Assembly: GCF_003435815.1 (NCBI RefSeq)
Contig: NZ_QTUV01000011.1
Location: forward strand, 1-64,000
Reading direction: 5' to 3'
DNA: 64,000 nt
DNA from: Dorea sp. AM10-31
GTDB taxonomy: Bacteria; Bacillota; Clostridia; Lachnospirales; Lachnospiraceae
Below the pieces are notes generated by a model. It made no database searches. It saw only the letters and a program-made list of their open reading frames with translations, and was not told the origin of the DNA. A program made the position numbers and the translations under genes. Positions 43,026-52,340 of the stretch are shown here, in pieces; positions within the stretch are counted from its first letter, which is position 1, and each line of letters opens with the position of its first letter.

Positions 43026-44114
43026 ATGATATCTAATCAAATACTTCAAAACACGATTGAAGGATTGAAAGGGATTACTAGAATTGACTTTTGTATTATG
43101 GATACAGATGGTAAGGCCCTTGCAAGTACATTTTCAAAACAGGAGAATTACGAAGACGAGATTCTGTCTTTTGTGGAATCTCCGGCAGACAGTCAGGTAG
43201 TACAGGGATATCAGTTCTTTAAGATCTTTGATGAACACCAACTGGAATATATCCTGCTCGCGAACGGCGGCGGAGAAGATGTCTATATGGTGGGCAAGAT
43301 CGCAGTGTTCCAGATCCAAAATCTTCTGGTAGCATATAAAGAACGGTTTGACAAAGACAATTTCATAAAGAACCTGTTGCTTGATAACCTGTTGTTGGTG
43401 GATATTTACAATCGTGCCAAAAAATTACATATTGACACGGAAGTAAGACGTGTTATCTTTATTATTGAGACAAAACACGAGAAGGACAGCAGTGCCCTTG
43501 ATAATGTGCGCTCACTTCTTGGCGGTAAAGCCAAGGATTTTGTAACAGCGGTAGATGAGAAGAATATTATAGTTGTGAAGGAACTGGAGCCGAATGACGG
43601 ACATGCAGAATTGGAGAGGATTGCGCAGAATTTCTATAATCTGCTCCGCAATGACGGAGAAGAAGACATTCTGATCGCGTATGGTACGGTTGTCAGTGAC
43701 ATCAAAGAAGTATCGAAGTCTTACAAAGAAGCCAAACTGGCGCTTGATGTGGGTAAGATCTTTTTTGGTGAGAAGAATATTATCGCATACAGTGCGCTTG
43801 GCATTGGGCGACTGATCTATCAGCTTCCGATTCCTCTGTGCAAGATGTTTATCCGTGAGATTTTTGAGGGGAAATCACCGGATGATTTTGATGAGGAAAC
43901 ATTGACTACGATCAATAAGTTCTTTGAGAATAACCTCAATGTGTCAGAGACTTCAAGACAGCTCTATATTCACCGTAATACATTAGTTTACCGTTTGGAT
44001 AAACTTCAGAAAAGTACGGGACTTGATCTTCGTGTATTCGAGGATGCTATTACATTCAAGATTGCACTGATGGTTGTAAAATACATGAAATATATGGAGT
44101 CGCTGGAATATTAA
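43026..44114 (+). CDS. PucR/CdaR-type transcriptional regulator
   Basis: A 362-residue regulator whose C-terminal PucR-type helix-turn-helix is clear: NKFFENNLNVSETSRQLYIHRNTLVYRLDKLQ, quoted by LNVSETSRQLYIHRNTLVYR, followed by the conserved FEDAITFKIALMV. The N-terminal region (1-130) resembles the sugar-diacid recognition domain of CdaR, and the middle a GGDEF-like regulator domain. CdaR proteins sense carbohydrate diacids, but no such pathway genes are nearby; ftsE begins 31 bases downstream. The start follows GGAGG. Confidence 0.85.
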   Translation: MISNQILQNTIEGLKGITRIDFCIMDTDGKALASTFSKQENYEDEILSFVESPADSQVVQGYQFFKIFDEHQLEYILLANGGGEDVYMVGKIAVFQIQNLLVAYKERFDKDNFIKNLLLDNLLLVDIYNRAKKLHIDTEVRRVIFIIETKHEKDSSALDNVRSLLGGKAKDFVTAVDEKNIIVVKELEPNDGHAELERIAQNFYNLLRNDGEEDILIAYGTVVSDIKEVSKSYKEAKLALDVGKIFFGEKNIIAYSALGIGRLIYQLPIPLCKMFIREIFEGKSPDDFDEETLTTINKFFENNLNVSETSRQLYIHRNTLVYRLDKLQKSTGLDLRVFEDAITFKIALMVVKYMKYMESLEY

Positions 44115-44145
44115 ATTGCTGGAGTATAATAATTAGGAGGAACAT

Positions 44146-44832
44146 ATGATTGAATTAAGAGAAGTAACGAAAGAGTACTCAAAAGGGGTTGCAGCCCTTA
44201 ATGGTATCAATCTTAAGATTGAACAGGGCGAATTTGTCTTTATTGTTGGAGACAGTGGTTCCGGTAAGTCTACTCTGATTCGTCTGATTATGAAGGAGTT
44301 AGATCCTACTTCAGGCACGATCATTGTAAATGGACATAACCTGAACCGTATGAAACATAAAAAGATTCCGTTGTACCGGAGAAAATTGGGCGTTGTATTT
44401 CAGGATTTCCGCCTTTTGAAGGATAGAAATATCTATGAGAATATTGCGTTTGCCCAGAGAGTAACCGAGACATCGACAAGAATTATTAAGAAAAAAGTGC
44501 CGGCTGCGCTGTCCCTTGTAGGACTTGCACAGAAGTACAAATCATTCCCGAAAGAATTATCCGGTGGAGAGCAGCAGCGTGTTGCAATCGCGAGAGCAAT
44601 CGTGAATGAACCGGCAATCCTTTTGGCGGATGAGCCTACCGGTAATCTCGATCCGACGAACTCATGGGAAATCATGAAGCTTCTTGAAGAGGCGAATGAC
44701 CGTGGAACAACTGTACTTGTTGTTACACATAACCAGGAGATTGTAAACGAGATGAAAAAGCGCGTTGTAACGATGAAGAAGGGTGTTATCGTCAGCGACG
44801 AGAAAAAAGGTGGGTATAATAATGAGAATTAG
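44146..44832 (+). CDS. ftsE: Cell-division ATP-binding protein FtsE
   Basis: A 228-residue ABC ATPase on the inner face of the membrane that, with FtsX, drives activation of cell-wall hydrolases at the septum. Walker A GDSGSGKST (about 36-44), Q-loop VVFQDFRLL, signature LSGGEQQRVAIARAIV, Walker B ILLADEPTGNLD and switch His in VVTHN. Its stop overlaps the ftsX start by 11 bases. The M23 peptidase and S41 protease genes that follow are plausible targets. Confidence 0.96.
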   Translation: MIELREVTKEYSKGVAALNGINLKIEQGEFVFIVGDSGSGKSTLIRLIMKELDPTSGTIIVNGHNLNRMKHKKIPLYRRKLGVVFQDFRLLKDRNIYENIAFAQRVTETSTRIIKKKVPAALSLVGLAQKYKSFPKELSGGEQQRVAIARAIVNEPAILLADEPTGNLDPTNSWEIMKLLEEANDRGTTVLVVTHNQEIVNEMKKRVVTMKKGVIVSDEKKGGYNNEN

Positions 44833-45730
44833 CACATTTGGATATTCGATGAAACAGGGTGTGAAGAACATCGGCAGAAATAAGATGTTCTCCATGGCAT
44901 CCATTGCAACGATGTCAGCTTGTATTTTCCTCTTTGGATTATTCTATTCGATTGTAATGAACTTTAATTACATTGTAGACAAAGCAGAGCAGGGAGTTGC
45001 AATTACAGTATTTTTTAACGAGGATGCAACACAGGAACAGAAAGATAAGATCGGAGAGGATCTGAAGAAGGAAGACGGAGTTCTGGAAGTGAACTATATC
45101 AGTGCAGAAGAAGCATGGAATAAGTTCCAGGATGACTACTTCGGAGACTCCAAAGAAGCGGCAGAGGGATTTAAAAATGATAATCCACTGGCAAATTCAG
45201 ACAACTATGAAGTATACATGTCAGATGTATCCAAGCAGAAACAGGTCGTATCTTATGCAGAGAAACTGGACGGTGTACGGAAAGTCAACAAGTCAGATAC
45301 GGTAGCCAAGACTCTGACAAGTGTGAACAAACTGGTTGGTATCATTTCGGCAGCGATTATTTTGATCCTGCTGGCTGTATCTATCTTTCTGATCAGTAAT
45401 ACAGTAACAATGGGTATTACAGTAAGACGGGAAGAGATTGCGATCATGAAATACATCGGAGCGAAGGACGGTTTTGTGCGGGCACCGTTCGTATTTGAAG
45501 GTCTTCTGATTGGTGTGATCGGTGCGATCATTCCACTGGTAATGTTATATTTTATGTATGATAAAGCAGTAAGCTATGTGATGACAAGATACAGTCTGCT
45601 GAATAATATCGTGGACTTCCTCCCGGTAATGAGAGTATACCGTACACTTTTACCGGTCGGTATTGCTCTTGGAGTAGGTATCGGTTTCCTTGGAAGTACA
45701 TTTACAATCCGCAAACATCTGAAAGTTTAG
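44822..45730 (+). CDS. ftsX: Cell-division protein FtsX
   Basis: A 302-residue membrane partner of FtsE. Layout: cytosolic N-terminus RISTFGYSMKQGVKNIGRNK, membrane helix 1 (about 22-45), an extracytoplasmic domain of about 125 residues, then three helices (about 172-195, 222-245 and 273-292) around RREEIAIMKYIGAKDGFVRAP. The internal ATG overlapping the ftsE end was chosen; a longer upstream reading lies inside ftsE. It should pass ATP-driven motion to an extracellular hydrolase activator such as the next gene product. Confidence 0.95.
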   Translation: MRISTFGYSMKQGVKNIGRNKMFSMASIATMSACIFLFGLFYSIVMNFNYIVDKAEQGVAITVFFNEDATQEQKDKIGEDLKKEDGVLEVNYISAEEAWNKFQDDYFGDSKEAAEGFKNDNPLANSDNYEVYMSDVSKQKQVVSYAEKLDGVRKVNKSDTVAKTLTSVNKLVGIISAAIILILLAVSIFLISNTVTMGITVRREEIAIMKYIGAKDGFVRAPFVFEGLLIGVIGAIIPLVMLYFMYDKAVSYVMTRYSLLNNIVDFLPVMRVYRTLLPVGIALGVGIGFLGSTFTIRKHLKV

Positions 45731-45809
45731 TTGCTTTAGCGTACGAAAGAAGCTGTCAGTGACAGGTTCTTCAGATAGCGCAAGGGTGTAATTAATAAGG
45801 GAGACACAG

Positions 45810-46919
45810 ATGAAGAAGAGAAAAAGAATCCTCAGTCTGTTATTGGTATGTGTTCTGTGCTTCAGTATGACAGGGCAGGCACAGGCATCAAAGATCAGTG
45901 CCGCTAAGAAAAAAGCGCAGGTGTTACAGTCGAAGAAAAAAGAGGCAGTAGCAGAGAAGAAAAAACTTCTGGAGCAGTTGGAATCTGTATTGGATGAGAT
46001 GGAAACAACAAAGAAGAAGATCACTGCCAAAGAAGATGAGATCAGTAAAAAAGAAGATGAACTACTGATTGCGCAGGTAGATGAAGACAATCAGTATGAA
46101 GACATGAAGAAACGTATCAAATATATGTATGAGAATGGCAATGCTAAATTCATCGAGATTCTTTGCCAGTCGAAGTCGTTGAGTGACTTTCTGAATAATG
46201 CAGAGTACATATCGACGATTTCTTCATATGACAGAACTATGTTGAAAAAGTTCCAGAAAGTTGTAAAGAATGTGCAGGCGCAGGAAGAAGTCCTGAAAAA
46301 AGAGAATGCCGAACTGGAAAAGATGCAGGATAATCTGATCGCAAAGCAGAGTACTGTAAAACAGATGCTTTCGGATAAGAAGAATGAGATTGCCGGAATC
46401 CAAAAGGATATTAAAAAGAATGCAAGCAAGCTGAGCGCGCTTGAACAGGCAGCGGCAGATGCTGCAAGAAAGAAGCAGGAAGCAGCGAGTTCTTATTCAT
46501 CCGGAGCGGGTGCGTCTGTCGTATCCGGTAATGGAACTTTTACACATCCTTGTCCGGGATACAGTCGCATATCCAGTTATTTCGGATATCGTGAACAGCC
46601 ACTTGCCGGAGCCAGCACAAATCACAAAGGAATGGATTTTGCGGCGCCGACTGGTACGCCGATTTATGCGGCGGCAGGAGGTACTGTAGTATCTGCCGGA
46701 TACAGTGGCAAAGCCGGTAACCTGATCGTAATCAATCATGGAAACGGATTATCTACTTACTATATGCACTGCCACAAGATTTACGTCCGGGCAGGGCAGA
46801 AAGTAAGCAAAGGACAGAATATAGCAATTGTAGGAACAACGGGTAATTCAACAGGACCACACCTGCATTTCCAGGTTATGTCCGGCGGAGTACCGGTGAA
46901 CCCGTTGAAATATTTATAG
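45810..46919 (+). CDS. EnvC-like murein hydrolase activator / M23 peptidase
   Basis: A 369-residue exported protein: signal peptide (1-26, ending near GQAQA), long coiled coils (about 30-120 and 160-220) rich in Lys/Glu, a Ser/Gly linker, and a C-terminal LytM domain (about 245-369). The zinc ligands of an active M23 enzyme are present: His and Asp in NHKGMDFAAP and HLH in GPHLHFQ, with another His in YYMHCHK. The pairing of coiled coil and LytM directly after ftsEX matches PcsB/EnvC-type septal cell-wall proteins. ATG follows GGGAG. Confidence 0.93.
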   Translation: MKKRKRILSLLLVCVLCFSMTGQAQASKISAAKKKAQVLQSKKKEAVAEKKKLLEQLESVLDEMETTKKKITAKEDEISKKEDELLIAQVDEDNQYEDMKKRIKYMYENGNAKFIEILCQSKSLSDFLNNAEYISTISSYDRTMLKKFQKVVKNVQAQEEVLKKENAELEKMQDNLIAKQSTVKQMLSDKKNEIAGIQKDIKKNASKLSALEQAAADAARKKQEAASSYSSGAGASVVSGNGTFTHPCPGYSRISSYFGYREQPLAGASTNHKGMDFAAPTGTPIYAAAGGTVVSAGYSGKAGNLIVINHGNGLSTYYMHCHKIYVRAGQKVSKGQNIAIVGTTGNSTGPHLHFQVMSGGVPVNPLKYL

Positions 46920-46935
46920 AATAGGACTGACGATT

Positions 46936-48108
46936 GTGGAACATAAAAAAGGATTTATAAAAGGGGCGCTTACGGGCGCCCTTCTGACATTATTAGTTGT
47001 GAGCCTTGCAGCCTGTGGACTGCAGCATATCAATGAAGGAATCATATCATCTGATACAGAGACGAAGTTATCTTATTTGAAAAAACTGATTGATGAGACA
47101 TATCTGCATGACGTAAAAGAGAAAGATCTCAATGAAGGCATTTACAAAGGCTATGTAGAAGGACTGGGGGACCAGTATTCTGCTTATTACGACAAAAAGG
47201 AAACAAAAGAGTTGACGGAAAGCCTGGATGGTTCTTTCAGTGGTATCGGCGCTGTTATGACGCAGGATGCCAGTAGCGGAGTGATCACGATCACACGGGT
47301 GTACGATGATTCGCCGGCAAAGAAAGCAGGAATTAAGGCTGGAGATGTCTTGTACCGAGTAGAAGAGAAAACGGTGACAGGAAAAGATCTGGACAAAGTT
47401 GTTTCGTGGATCAAAGGTAAGAAAGGAACAAAGGTCAATCTGACACTGCTTCGTGGAACGAACAGTGATAAGATCAAAGTGACAGCTACACGTGACGTGA
47501 TCAATGTTGAGACGGTGAAATATAAAGTGCTGGAAAATCAGATTGGATATATTTCCATTTCAGAGTTTGATTCTGTGACAGGTGCTCAGTTCGCAAAAGC
47601 ATTGAAACAGCTGCAAAAGAAGAATATAGAAGGACTGGTCGTAGATTTAAGAAATAATCCGGGAGGAAGTCTCTCTACGGTGTGTGATATTCTTGACAGC
47701 ATCCTCCCAAAAGGACTGATCGTTTACACGAAGGATAAGAATGGAAAGAAAGAAGAATATACATCGGATGAAAAACACCGGTTAAACCTTCCGATGTCTG
47801 TGCTGGTAAATGGTCAGAGCGCAAGCGCATCAGAGATTTTTGCCGGAGCAGTACAGGATTATGGCAAAGCTGAGATTATAGGAACACAAACTTACGGAAA
47901 AGGTGTGGTACAGAATCTGTTTGATCTGAAAGATGGCACCTGCGTAAAATTAACGACATCCGAGTATTTTACACCGAAGGGCCGCAACATTGACGGCAAA
48001 GGAATCACGCCGGATGTAAAGATCGAATATAAATATAATGCCAAAGATCCAAAGGCAGACAATCAGCTTGATAAAGCGGTGTCTGTTGTAAAAGATAAAA
48101 TAAAATAA
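46936..48108 (+). CDS. C-terminal processing peptidase (S41 family)
   Basis: A 390-residue exported serine protease. N-terminal hydrophobic segment ALTGALLTLLVVSLAACG could be a signal anchor or a lipobox (LAAC). A PDZ domain (about 95-190, with FSGIGAVMTQD and GIKAGDVLYRVEEK) is followed by the tail-specific protease domain with VVDLRNNPGGSLS, the catalytic Ser in NGQSASASEIFAGAVQDY and Lys in GTQTYGKGVVQ. The start is GTG, 17 bases after the M23 gene. It may process the cell-wall enzymes of this cluster. Confidence 0.94.
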   Translation: MEHKKGFIKGALTGALLTLLVVSLAACGLQHINEGIISSDTETKLSYLKKLIDETYLHDVKEKDLNEGIYKGYVEGLGDQYSAYYDKKETKELTESLDGSFSGIGAVMTQDASSGVITITRVYDDSPAKKAGIKAGDVLYRVEEKTVTGKDLDKVVSWIKGKKGTKVNLTLLRGTNSDKIKVTATRDVINVETVKYKVLENQIGYISISEFDSVTGAQFAKALKQLQKKNIEGLVVDLRNNPGGSLSTVCDILDSILPKGLIVYTKDKNGKKEEYTSDEKHRLNLPMSVLVNGQSASASEIFAGAVQDYGKAEIIGTQTYGKGVVQNLFDLKDGTCVKLTTSEYFTPKGRNIDGKGITPDVKIEYKYNAKDPKADNQLDKAVSVVKDKIK

Positions 48109-48119
48109 TCGATGAAAAT

Positions 48120-48153
48120 AAAGGGAATGCTTTTTTGGCATTCCCTTTTAACA
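48120..48153 (+). terminator. Terminator of the ftsEX-M23-S41 unit
   Basis: AAAGGGAATGC and GCATTCCCTTT form a perfect 11-bp stem with loop TTTTTTG and a short T run. Confidence 0.9.
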
Positions 48154-48232
48154 TGCCATGTGATAGAATAAAAACGAAAATTTTTCTAAATGAAATCCTG
48201 GGAAATCATTTCCGGAAGAAAGGATTATAGAT

Positions 48233-49528
48233 ATGACAGTTTTAATTAAAAATGGACATGTTGTAGATCCACTCACAAAAAAAGATGGAGTATACGATGT
48301 GTTGGTAGAAGGAAAGAAAATTCAGAAAATTGCAGAGAAGATCGATGAGAAAGCAGACAGAGTGATCGATGCAAGAGGAACTTATGTGTTGCCGGGATTT
48401 ATTGATCTGCATGTACATCTCAGAGATCCGGGACTGGAATACAAGGAAACACTGGAGACAGGCGGAAGAGCGGCGGTACACGGTGGTGTGACGACAATCT
48501 GTGCGATGCCGAATACGAAACCGGTGATCGACAGCCGGGAGAAAGTAGAAGCTGTGCATGAAAGAGCCGTGAAAGAATCACCGGCACATGTTATCCAGCT
48601 TGGCGCAGTTACCTGTGGACAGGAAGGAAAAGAACTGGCTGATATTGCAGGAATGGCAGCGGCAGGATGCCATGCGATCAGTGAAGACGGCAAATCTGTA
48701 ATGAATGCATCTTTATACCGTAAAGGGATGAAAGAAGCGAAGAAGGCAGGAATCAGTGTATTTGCACACTGCGAGGACATTACCATGGTCGAAGGAGGCG
48801 TGATGAATGCAGATGAGAATGCGAAGCGTCTCGGACTTAAGGGAATCACAAACTCTGTAGAAGATGTGATCGTTGCAAGAGATATCCTGCTGGCAAAAGA
48901 GACAGGCGTACGTCTGCATCTGTGCCACTGCTCTACAAAGGACAGTGTGACGATGGTAGAGATGGCGAAAAAAGAAGGACTTCCGGTAACGGCAGAAGTA
49001 TGTCCGCATCATTTTATACTGACTTCAGATGATATCAAAGAAGATGATGGAAATTTCAAGATGAATCCGCCGCTGCGCAGCAGAGAAGATGTTGAAGCGC
49101 TCCGCATGGGACTTAAGAATGGAATTATGGATGTGATTTCTACAGACCACGCACCACATTCTGAAGAAGAGAAGAACCGTTCCATTGAGAAAGCATCTTT
49201 TGGTATCGTAGGTCTGGAGACTTCGGCAGCGCTTACTTATACAGAACTGGTGAAGACAGGCGTGCTCAGTATTATGGATATGGCAGAGAAGATGAGTTAT
49301 AATCCGGCGCAGATATTGGGGCTTACTGAAAAAGGAGCAGTGGCAGAAGGAAAGATTGCGGATCTTGTAATTTTTGATCCGGATGCTAACTATAAGATTG
49401 ATAAGAATACATTCTTTTCCAAAGGGAAGAACACACCGTTTGACGGAAGAGAAGTATACGGCCGGGTAGAATATACACTGGCGGATGGTGAAATCGTATA
49501 TGAGTATCAGGATACCAGAAAGGTGTAG
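48233..49528 (+). CDS. pyrC: Dihydroorotase
   Basis: A 431-residue zinc enzyme of the type I (long) class, converting carbamoyl aspartate to dihydroorotate. Metal ligands in GFIDLHVHLRDPG (HxH), HCED, the CHCSTKDS region, VCPHHFIL and the final Asp in ISTDHAPHS. The N- and C-terminal beta-sandwich segments are complete. It is the first of a pyr operon (pyrC-pyrF-pyrK-pyrD). No PyrR-type attenuator was recognised in the 80 bases after the preceding terminator. Confidence 0.96.
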   Translation: MTVLIKNGHVVDPLTKKDGVYDVLVEGKKIQKIAEKIDEKADRVIDARGTYVLPGFIDLHVHLRDPGLEYKETLETGGRAAVHGGVTTICAMPNTKPVIDSREKVEAVHERAVKESPAHVIQLGAVTCGQEGKELADIAGMAAAGCHAISEDGKSVMNASLYRKGMKEAKKAGISVFAHCEDITMVEGGVMNADENAKRLGLKGITNSVEDVIVARDILLAKETGVRLHLCHCSTKDSVTMVEMAKKEGLPVTAEVCPHHFILTSDDIKEDDGNFKMNPPLRSREDVEALRMGLKNGIMDVISTDHAPHSEEEKNRSIEKASFGIVGLETSAALTYTELVKTGVLSIMDMAEKMSYNPAQILGLTEKGAVAEGKIADLVIFDPDANYKIDKNTFFSKGKNTPFDGREVYGRVEYTLADGEIVYEYQDTRKV

Positions 49529-49606
49529 TATGCAACAGCATGCAAGTGTTAGGGCAGAGTATCTTACGATGTGTAACAGTACAGAGAATATAGGAGGAAT
49601 AAGAGG

Positions 49607-50527
49607 ATGATCAACAAATTAGTAGCAAACATTAAGAAGACAGGGGCACCGATTGTAGTAGGGCTTGATCCGATGTTAAATTATATTCCGGAGCAGGTAC
49701 AGAAAAAAGCATTTGCTGAATACGGAGAGACGCTGGAAGGTGCAGCAGAAGCAATCTGGCAGTTTAACAAAGCAATCGTAGATAATACTTATGATCTGAT
49801 CCCGGCTGTAAAACCGCAGATTGCCATGTATGAGCAGTTTGGCATTCCGGGAATGCAGGCATTCAAGAAAACTGTAGATTACTGCAAAGAGAAAGGACTT
49901 GTAGTGATCGGAGATATCAAACGTGGCGATATCGGATCAACATCCGCAGCCTATGCAGTCGGACATCTTGGAAAAGTTGCAGTTGGAAGCAAGAACTATG
50001 CAGCATTTGATGAAGATTTTGCAACAGTGAATCCATATCTTGGATCTGATGGTGTGAATCCATTTCTGGATGTATGCAAAGAAGAGAAGAAAGGAATCTT
50101 CGTGCTGGTGAAAACATCCAATCCATCCAGTGGCGAATTCCAGGATCAGGAGATCGACGGACGTCCGCTCTATGAACTGGTTGGAGAGAAAGTGGCCGCA
50201 TGGGGCACAGAAGCAATGGGAGACGAATACAGCTATGTAGGAGCCGTTGTTGGAGCAACTTATCCGGAGATGGGTAAAGTACTGCGTAAGATCATGCCGA
50301 AAGCATACATTCTTGTTCCGGGATATGGTGCACAGGGTGGAAAAGGAAAAGATCTTGTACACTTCTTTAACGAAGACGGACTCGGTGCGATCGTGAACTC
50401 ATCCAGAGGAATCATCGCTGCATACAAGCAGGAGAAATATGCAAAATTCGGAGCAGAGAATTTTGCAGATGCATCCAGAGCAGCAGTAGAAGACATGGTT
50501 GCAGATATCAAAGGAGCACTTGGTTAA
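49607..50527 (+). CDS. pyrF: Orotidine 5'-phosphate decarboxylase
   Basis: A 306-residue enzyme of the longer bacterial class of OMP decarboxylases, forming UMP from OMP. The catalytic Lys-Asp array is in VIGDIKRGDIGSTSAAYA, preceded by VVGLDPMLNYIP with the substrate Asp, and the phosphate-binding GYGAQGGKGKD and NSSRGI loops are intact. TAGGAGG precedes the start. It lies between pyrC and pyrK in one operon. Confidence 0.95.
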   Translation: MINKLVANIKKTGAPIVVGLDPMLNYIPEQVQKKAFAEYGETLEGAAEAIWQFNKAIVDNTYDLIPAVKPQIAMYEQFGIPGMQAFKKTVDYCKEKGLVVIGDIKRGDIGSTSAAYAVGHLGKVAVGSKNYAAFDEDFATVNPYLGSDGVNPFLDVCKEEKKGIFVLVKTSNPSSGEFQDQEIDGRPLYELVGEKVAAWGTEAMGDEYSYVGAVVGATYPEMGKVLRKIMPKAYILVPGYGAQGGKGKDLVHFFNEDGLGAIVNSSRGIIAAYKQEKYAKFGAENFADASRAAVEDMVADIKGALG

Positions 50528-50538
50528 GGAGAAAATAA

Positions 50539-51324
50539 ATGGCTAAAATGGAAAAAGAACAGGCACGTGTCATCTCTCAGGAGATGCTGGCTGCCGGTAT
50601 ATACAGTATGTGGATTCAGACAAAGGCTGCAAAAAATGCAAAACCGGGACAGTTTATATCCATGTATACAAATGACGCAGGTAAATTATTGCCGCGTCCG
50701 ATCAGTATTTGTGAGATAGACCGTGAGAGTGAGAAACTTCGTGTAGTATACCGGGTAACCGGAGAAAACACAGGTACAGAGCAGTTTTCAAAACTGCAGG
50801 CGGGAGATACAATTGATATTGTTGGATCTCTTGGCAATGGATTTCCGCTTGAGAAAGCAAAAGGGAAAAAAGTATTTCTGATGGGTGGAGGAATCGGAGT
50901 GCCGCCGATCTTACAGCTTGCTAAGGAAATGGAATGTGAAAAGAAGCGGATCATTGTCGGTTACCGGGATGCGCAGACATTTCTGAGAGAAGAGTTTGAA
51001 GCAAACGGAGAAGTTTATATTGCAACAGAAGACGGAAGTGTAGGAACAAAGGGCAATGTTATGGATGCAATCCGGGAAGCAGCTCTGGAAGCAGAGATTA
51101 TTTACGCTTGTGGACCGGCTCCGATGCTTCGTGCAATCAAAGCATATGCAGCAGAAAATCAGATTGAATGTTATATATCTTTAGAAGAACGGATGGCATG
51201 CGGAATCGGTGCCTGTCTGGCGTGCGTCTGCAAATCAAAAGAAAAAGATGCACACAGCAATGTACATAACAAACGGATCTGTAAAGACGGACCGGTATTT
51301 CTTGCTACGGAGGTGGAAATCTAA
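50539..51324 (+). CDS. pyrK: Dihydroorotate dehydrogenase electron-transfer subunit
   Basis: A 261-residue flavin/iron-sulfur subunit that links PyrD (class 1B) to NAD. The FAD domain has LPRPISICEID (RPxS motif) and the NAD domain VFLMGGGIGVPPILQLAKEM; the 2Fe-2S site is formed by cysteines in MACGIGACLACVCKS and in RICKDGPVF. Its stop overlaps the pyrD start by one base. It starts after AAGGAG, 11 bases beyond pyrF. Confidence 0.95.
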   Translation: MAKMEKEQARVISQEMLAAGIYSMWIQTKAAKNAKPGQFISMYTNDAGKLLPRPISICEIDRESEKLRVVYRVTGENTGTEQFSKLQAGDTIDIVGSLGNGFPLEKAKGKKVFLMGGGIGVPPILQLAKEMECEKKRIIVGYRDAQTFLREEFEANGEVYIATEDGSVGTKGNVMDAIREAALEAEIIYACGPAPMLRAIKAYAAENQIECYISLEERMACGIGACLACVCKSKEKDAHSNVHNKRICKDGPVFLATEVEI

Positions 51325-52226
51325 TGGACATGAGAGTGAATATTGCCGGAGTAGAATGGAAGAATCCGGTTACTGTAGCATCCGGAACGTTTGGATCAGG
51401 AGAAGAGTTTTCCGATTTTGTAGATTTGAATAAGTTAGGTGCAGTAACAACAAAAGGTGTGGCAAATGTACCGTGGTCCGGTAATCCGACTCCGCGTGTA
51501 GCAGAAGTATACGGCGGCATGATGAATGCAATCGGATTACAGAATCCGGGAATTGAGCTGTTCTGCGAGAGAGATATCCCGTTTCTTAAAAAATACGATA
51601 CAAAGATTATTGTCAATGTCTGCGGACATGCACCGGAAGAGTATCTTGCAGTTGTAGAAAGACTTGCAGATGAACCGATCGACATGATGGAGATCAATAT
51701 TTCCTGCCCGAATGTAAATGCAGGCTTTCTCGCTTTTGGACAGGATGCCGGTCATGTAGAAAAACTGACTGCCCAGATCAAGAAGATTGCAAAACAGCCG
51801 GTTATCATGAAACTGACACCGAACGTAACGGATATTACGGAGATTGCAAAAGCGGCAGAAGCAGGAGGTGCAGATGCAATTTCTCTGATCAATACATTAA
51901 CAGGAATGAAGATTGATATTAACCGAAAAACATTTGCACTTGCAAATAAGACCGGGGGCGTGTCAGGTCCAATCGTGCATCCGATCGCTGTGCGCATGGT
52001 TTATCAGGCAGCACAGGCAGTGAAGATTCCGATCATCGGAATGGGGGGGATCCAGTCGGCGGAAGATGCGATTGAATTTTTACTTGCGGGTGCAAGTGCC
52101 GTTTCTGTAGGAACAGCGAATTTCTATCATCCGAATATCACAGAAGAAGTGGTTGACGGAATCCGTGCATATATGGAGAAGAATGGCTTTGATAAAGTTT
52201 CGGATATGGTAGGAATTGTAAAATAA
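51324..52226 (+). CDS. pyrD: Dihydroorotate dehydrogenase B, catalytic subunit
   Basis: A 300-residue TIM-barrel FMN enzyme oxidising dihydroorotate to orotate. It is of class 1B: the active-site base is Cys128 in NISCPNVNAG, and PyrK is encoded just upstream. FMN contacts are in ASGTFGSG, IMKLTPNVTD, GGVSGPIVHP and GMGGIQSAEDA. ATG overlaps the pyrK stop, so the two subunits are made together. Confidence 0.96.
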   Translation: MDMRVNIAGVEWKNPVTVASGTFGSGEEFSDFVDLNKLGAVTTKGVANVPWSGNPTPRVAEVYGGMMNAIGLQNPGIELFCERDIPFLKKYDTKIIVNVCGHAPEEYLAVVERLADEPIDMMEINISCPNVNAGFLAFGQDAGHVEKLTAQIKKIAKQPVIMKLTPNVTDITEIAKAAEAGGADAISLINTLTGMKIDINRKTFALANKTGGVSGPIVHPIAVRMVYQAAQAVKIPIIGMGGIQSAEDAIEFLLAGASAVSVGTANFYHPNITEEVVDGIRAYMEKNGFDKVSDMVGIVK

Positions 52227-52340
52227 AACAGATGTCGAAATATAGAAAAAAACAATAAATACTATATAAAAAAACAATTGGATTTTGCCGGAGGACAGCT
52301 CTATACTAAAAGAAGATGTAAATGTAGGAGGTAATGAAGT

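Noticed and set aside
45731..45809. CTGTCAGTGACAG hairpin between ftsX and the M23 gene as a terminator
   Set aside because: The stem is short and has no T run; readthrough is expected.
48154..48232. Possible PyrR-type attenuator or promoter before pyrC
   Set aside because: The only hairpin is the terminator of the previous unit, and TTAACA/TAGAAT have a spacer of ten bases, too short for a promoter.
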